NCBI GenBank assembly: GCA_944327405.1
Contig: CALVHK010000045.1
Location: forward strand, 1 to 7,660
Reading direction: 5' to 3'
Source of the DNA: an uncultured Bacilli bacterium
GTDB taxonomy: Bacteria > Bacillota_I > Bacilli_A > RF39 > UBA660
Length of the DNA stretch: 7,660 nucleotides
In this document: positions 6,580 through 7,660 of the stretch, one piece after another
How the letters are laid out: each line of letters starts with the position of its first letter
How positions within the stretch are numbered: position 1 is the first letter of the stretch
Translations under genes and position numbers: made by a program
The notes under the pieces: model-generated
What the model saw: only the letters and a program-made list of their open reading frames with translations
What the model was told of the DNA's origin: nothing
The model's database searches: none

Positions 6580-7660
6580 ATAAATTACTGATAATATAAT
6601 CAAGTATTTCAGCCTCATCAACTTTTGTTTCTTCTTTGGTTAAATTATCTTTAACGGTAATTAAACCTTTTTGTAAATCTTCACTATTTAATATGATTAA
6701 AATTCGAGCATTTAACCGATCTGCTTGTTTAAACTGTGCCTTTAATCCTTTATCTAAAGTATCCATATCACATTTAATTTCGCTCCAACGTAAATCCTGA
6801 ACTAATCTTAAAGCAGTAAGTCTTTCTTCATCGTTGACAGCCATAACATAAACATCGATGTTGTTTTCTATTCTTTGCTCTTTATTCAACTCTTTTAAAA
6901 CCATCATCAAACGATCTACCCCACTAGCAAAGCCAATACCTGGAGTATCAGGTCCCCCTAAAAAACTTACTAAATTATTGTATCTTCCACCCGCACAAAG
7001 CGTACTAGCGGTACCTAACGCATCCATTTCACTAACAAGTTCAAAGACAGTATGATTATAATAATCAAGACCCCGAACAATATTAGGATCAACTTCGTAA
7101 TCCACATCAAGTAGTGTCAAGTATTTAAGCACGTCATCAAACCGTTTTTTTGACTCTTCATTTAAAGAATCCATAATCGATGGTGCATTCCGAAGAATCT
7201 CACTATCTTTATCGACTTTACAATCCAAAATACGTAATGGATTCGTCTCGAATCTCTTCTGACAATCACTACATAACTCATGAATGTGTGGTTTTAAATA
7301 GGAAACAAGTGTATTTCGATAAGCTTCTCTTGACTCTTTATCACCTAATGTATTAATTTTCACAGTTAAGTCAGTTATACCCATTTCTTCTAATAACCGA
7401 TAAGCAAGACTAATAACTTCGGCATCGACAAGTGGAGAATCAGAGCCAAGAACTTCCACCCCAATTTGACTAAACTCCCGAAATCTGCCAGCTTGTGGTC
7501 TTTCATAACGATACATTGTTCCACTGTAATAAAGTTTCTTAGGCTGCGTTGCTTCTCCATACATCTTATTTTCAATGTAGGAACGAACGACTCCTGCTGT
7601 ACCTTCTGGTCTAAGCGTTAAATTCCGGTCGCCTCGATCTTTAAAGTCATATGTCTCTTT
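6578..7660 (-). CDS. hisS: Histidyl-tRNA synthetase, partial (N-terminus beyond right edge)
   Basis: HisRS charges tRNA-His. The frame is open to the window edge: 360 codons are visible, starting in KETYDFKDRG, and the ATG at 7564 is internal, not the start. About 60-65 N-terminal residues are missing relative to the usual length of about 420. Visible landmarks, numbered within the window: TLRPEGTAGVVR (15-26), motif 2 MYRYERPQAGRFREF (49-63), a Cys-containing segment with CSDCQKR (130-136) and NPLRILDCK (140-148), the histidine-specific IVRGLDYYNHTVFE (194-207), GGRYNNLV (224-231), motif 3 GIGFASGVDRL (241-251), and the C-terminal anticodon-binding domain from about 268 to the end. All signature residues are intact. 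It is the first visible gene of the cluster and ends in TAG 9 nt before the aspS2 ATG. Pairing of hisS with an aspS gene is common in Bacillota. Any leader or T-box control would lie outside the window. Confidence 0.97.
   Translation of the reverse strand, partial: KETYDFKDRGDRNLTLRPEGTAGVVRSYIENKMYGEATQPKKLYYSGTMYRYERPQAGRFREFSQIGVEVLGSDSPLVDAEVISLAYRLLEEMGITDLTVKINTLGDKESREAYRNTLVSYLKPHIHELCSDCQKRFETNPLRILDCKVDKDSEILRNAPSIMDSLNEESKKRFDDVLKYLTLLDVDYEVDPNIVRGLDYYNHTVFELVSEMDALGTASTLCAGGRYNNLVSFLGGPDTPGIGFASGVDRLMMVLKELNKEQRIENNIDVYVMAVNDEERLTALRLVQDLRWSEIKCDMDTLDKGLKAQFKQADRLNARILIILNSEDLQKGLITVKDNLTKEETKVDEAEILDYIISNL

Noticed and set aside
7562..7564. ATG as the start of hisS
   Set aside because: The frame continues upstream to the window edge through TLRPEGTAGVVR, a conserved HisRS segment, so this Met is internal.
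6858..7575. Plus-strand frame at 6858-7055 and minus-strand frame at 7390-7575
   Set aside because: Both are out-of-frame readings of hisS, whose conserved motifs are continuous across these positions.
1..7660. T-box leader, riboswitch, terminator, CRISPR, IS element or defence system
   Set aside because: Intergenic gaps are 14 nt or less, no repeats or hairpins followed by T-runs stand out, and every gene is accounted for. A T-box, if present, would be upstream of hisS outside the window.

Overview
This window is a stretch of ordinary but unusually dense translation machinery from an AT-rich bacterium. All seven genes lie on the minus strand and read from right to left. The likely source is a Bacillota / Mollicutes-related lineage, possibly an uncultured host-associated Bacilli group. 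Three things point there: low G+C by eye, strong AAGGAGG-type ribosome binding sites at most junctions, and a GatA whose sequence resembles mollicute GatA as I remember it. Tryptophan is read from TGG and TGA is not used as a sense codon, so this is not a Mycoplasma/Spiroplasma code-4 genome. The placement is an inference.

Layout in transcription order: hisS (5' end beyond the right edge; 7660-6578), an archaeal/eukaryotic-type aspartyl-tRNA synthetase here called aspS2 (6569-5280), asnS (5265-3901), a small P-loop kinase of unknown substrate (3889-3341), a full-length bacterial-type aspS (3329-1575), gatC (1582-1286) and gatA (1286 to beyond the left edge). Gaps are only 8 to 14 nt, and the last two junctions overlap by 8 nt and 1 nt. 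There is therefore no room for internal terminators, leader RNAs or riboswitches, and no non-coding stretch approaches 300 bases. At four of the six junctions the stop codon is itself the beginning of the next gene's Shine-Dalgarno sequence. This suggests a single mRNA with coupled translation; its promoter would lie upstream of hisS, outside the window.

Functionally, the cluster covers charging of tRNA-His, tRNA-Asp and tRNA-Asn, plus two subunits of the GatCAB amidotransferase, which converts Glu-tRNA(Gln) and/or Asp-tRNA(Asn) to the amide forms. The biologically interesting point is redundancy: two AspRS of different evolutionary types, a dedicated AsnRS and GatCA all sit together. In principle the cell has both a direct route to Asn-tRNA(Asn) and the enzymes for an indirect one. 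The residues that usually mark non-discriminating AspRS are not clearly present in either copy, so the division of labour is open. GatA also carries an aspartate where the classical amidase signature has glycine, next to its catalytic serine. I see no mobile element, phage, CRISPR, toxin-antitoxin or defence gene, and no evidence for a wholly new system.
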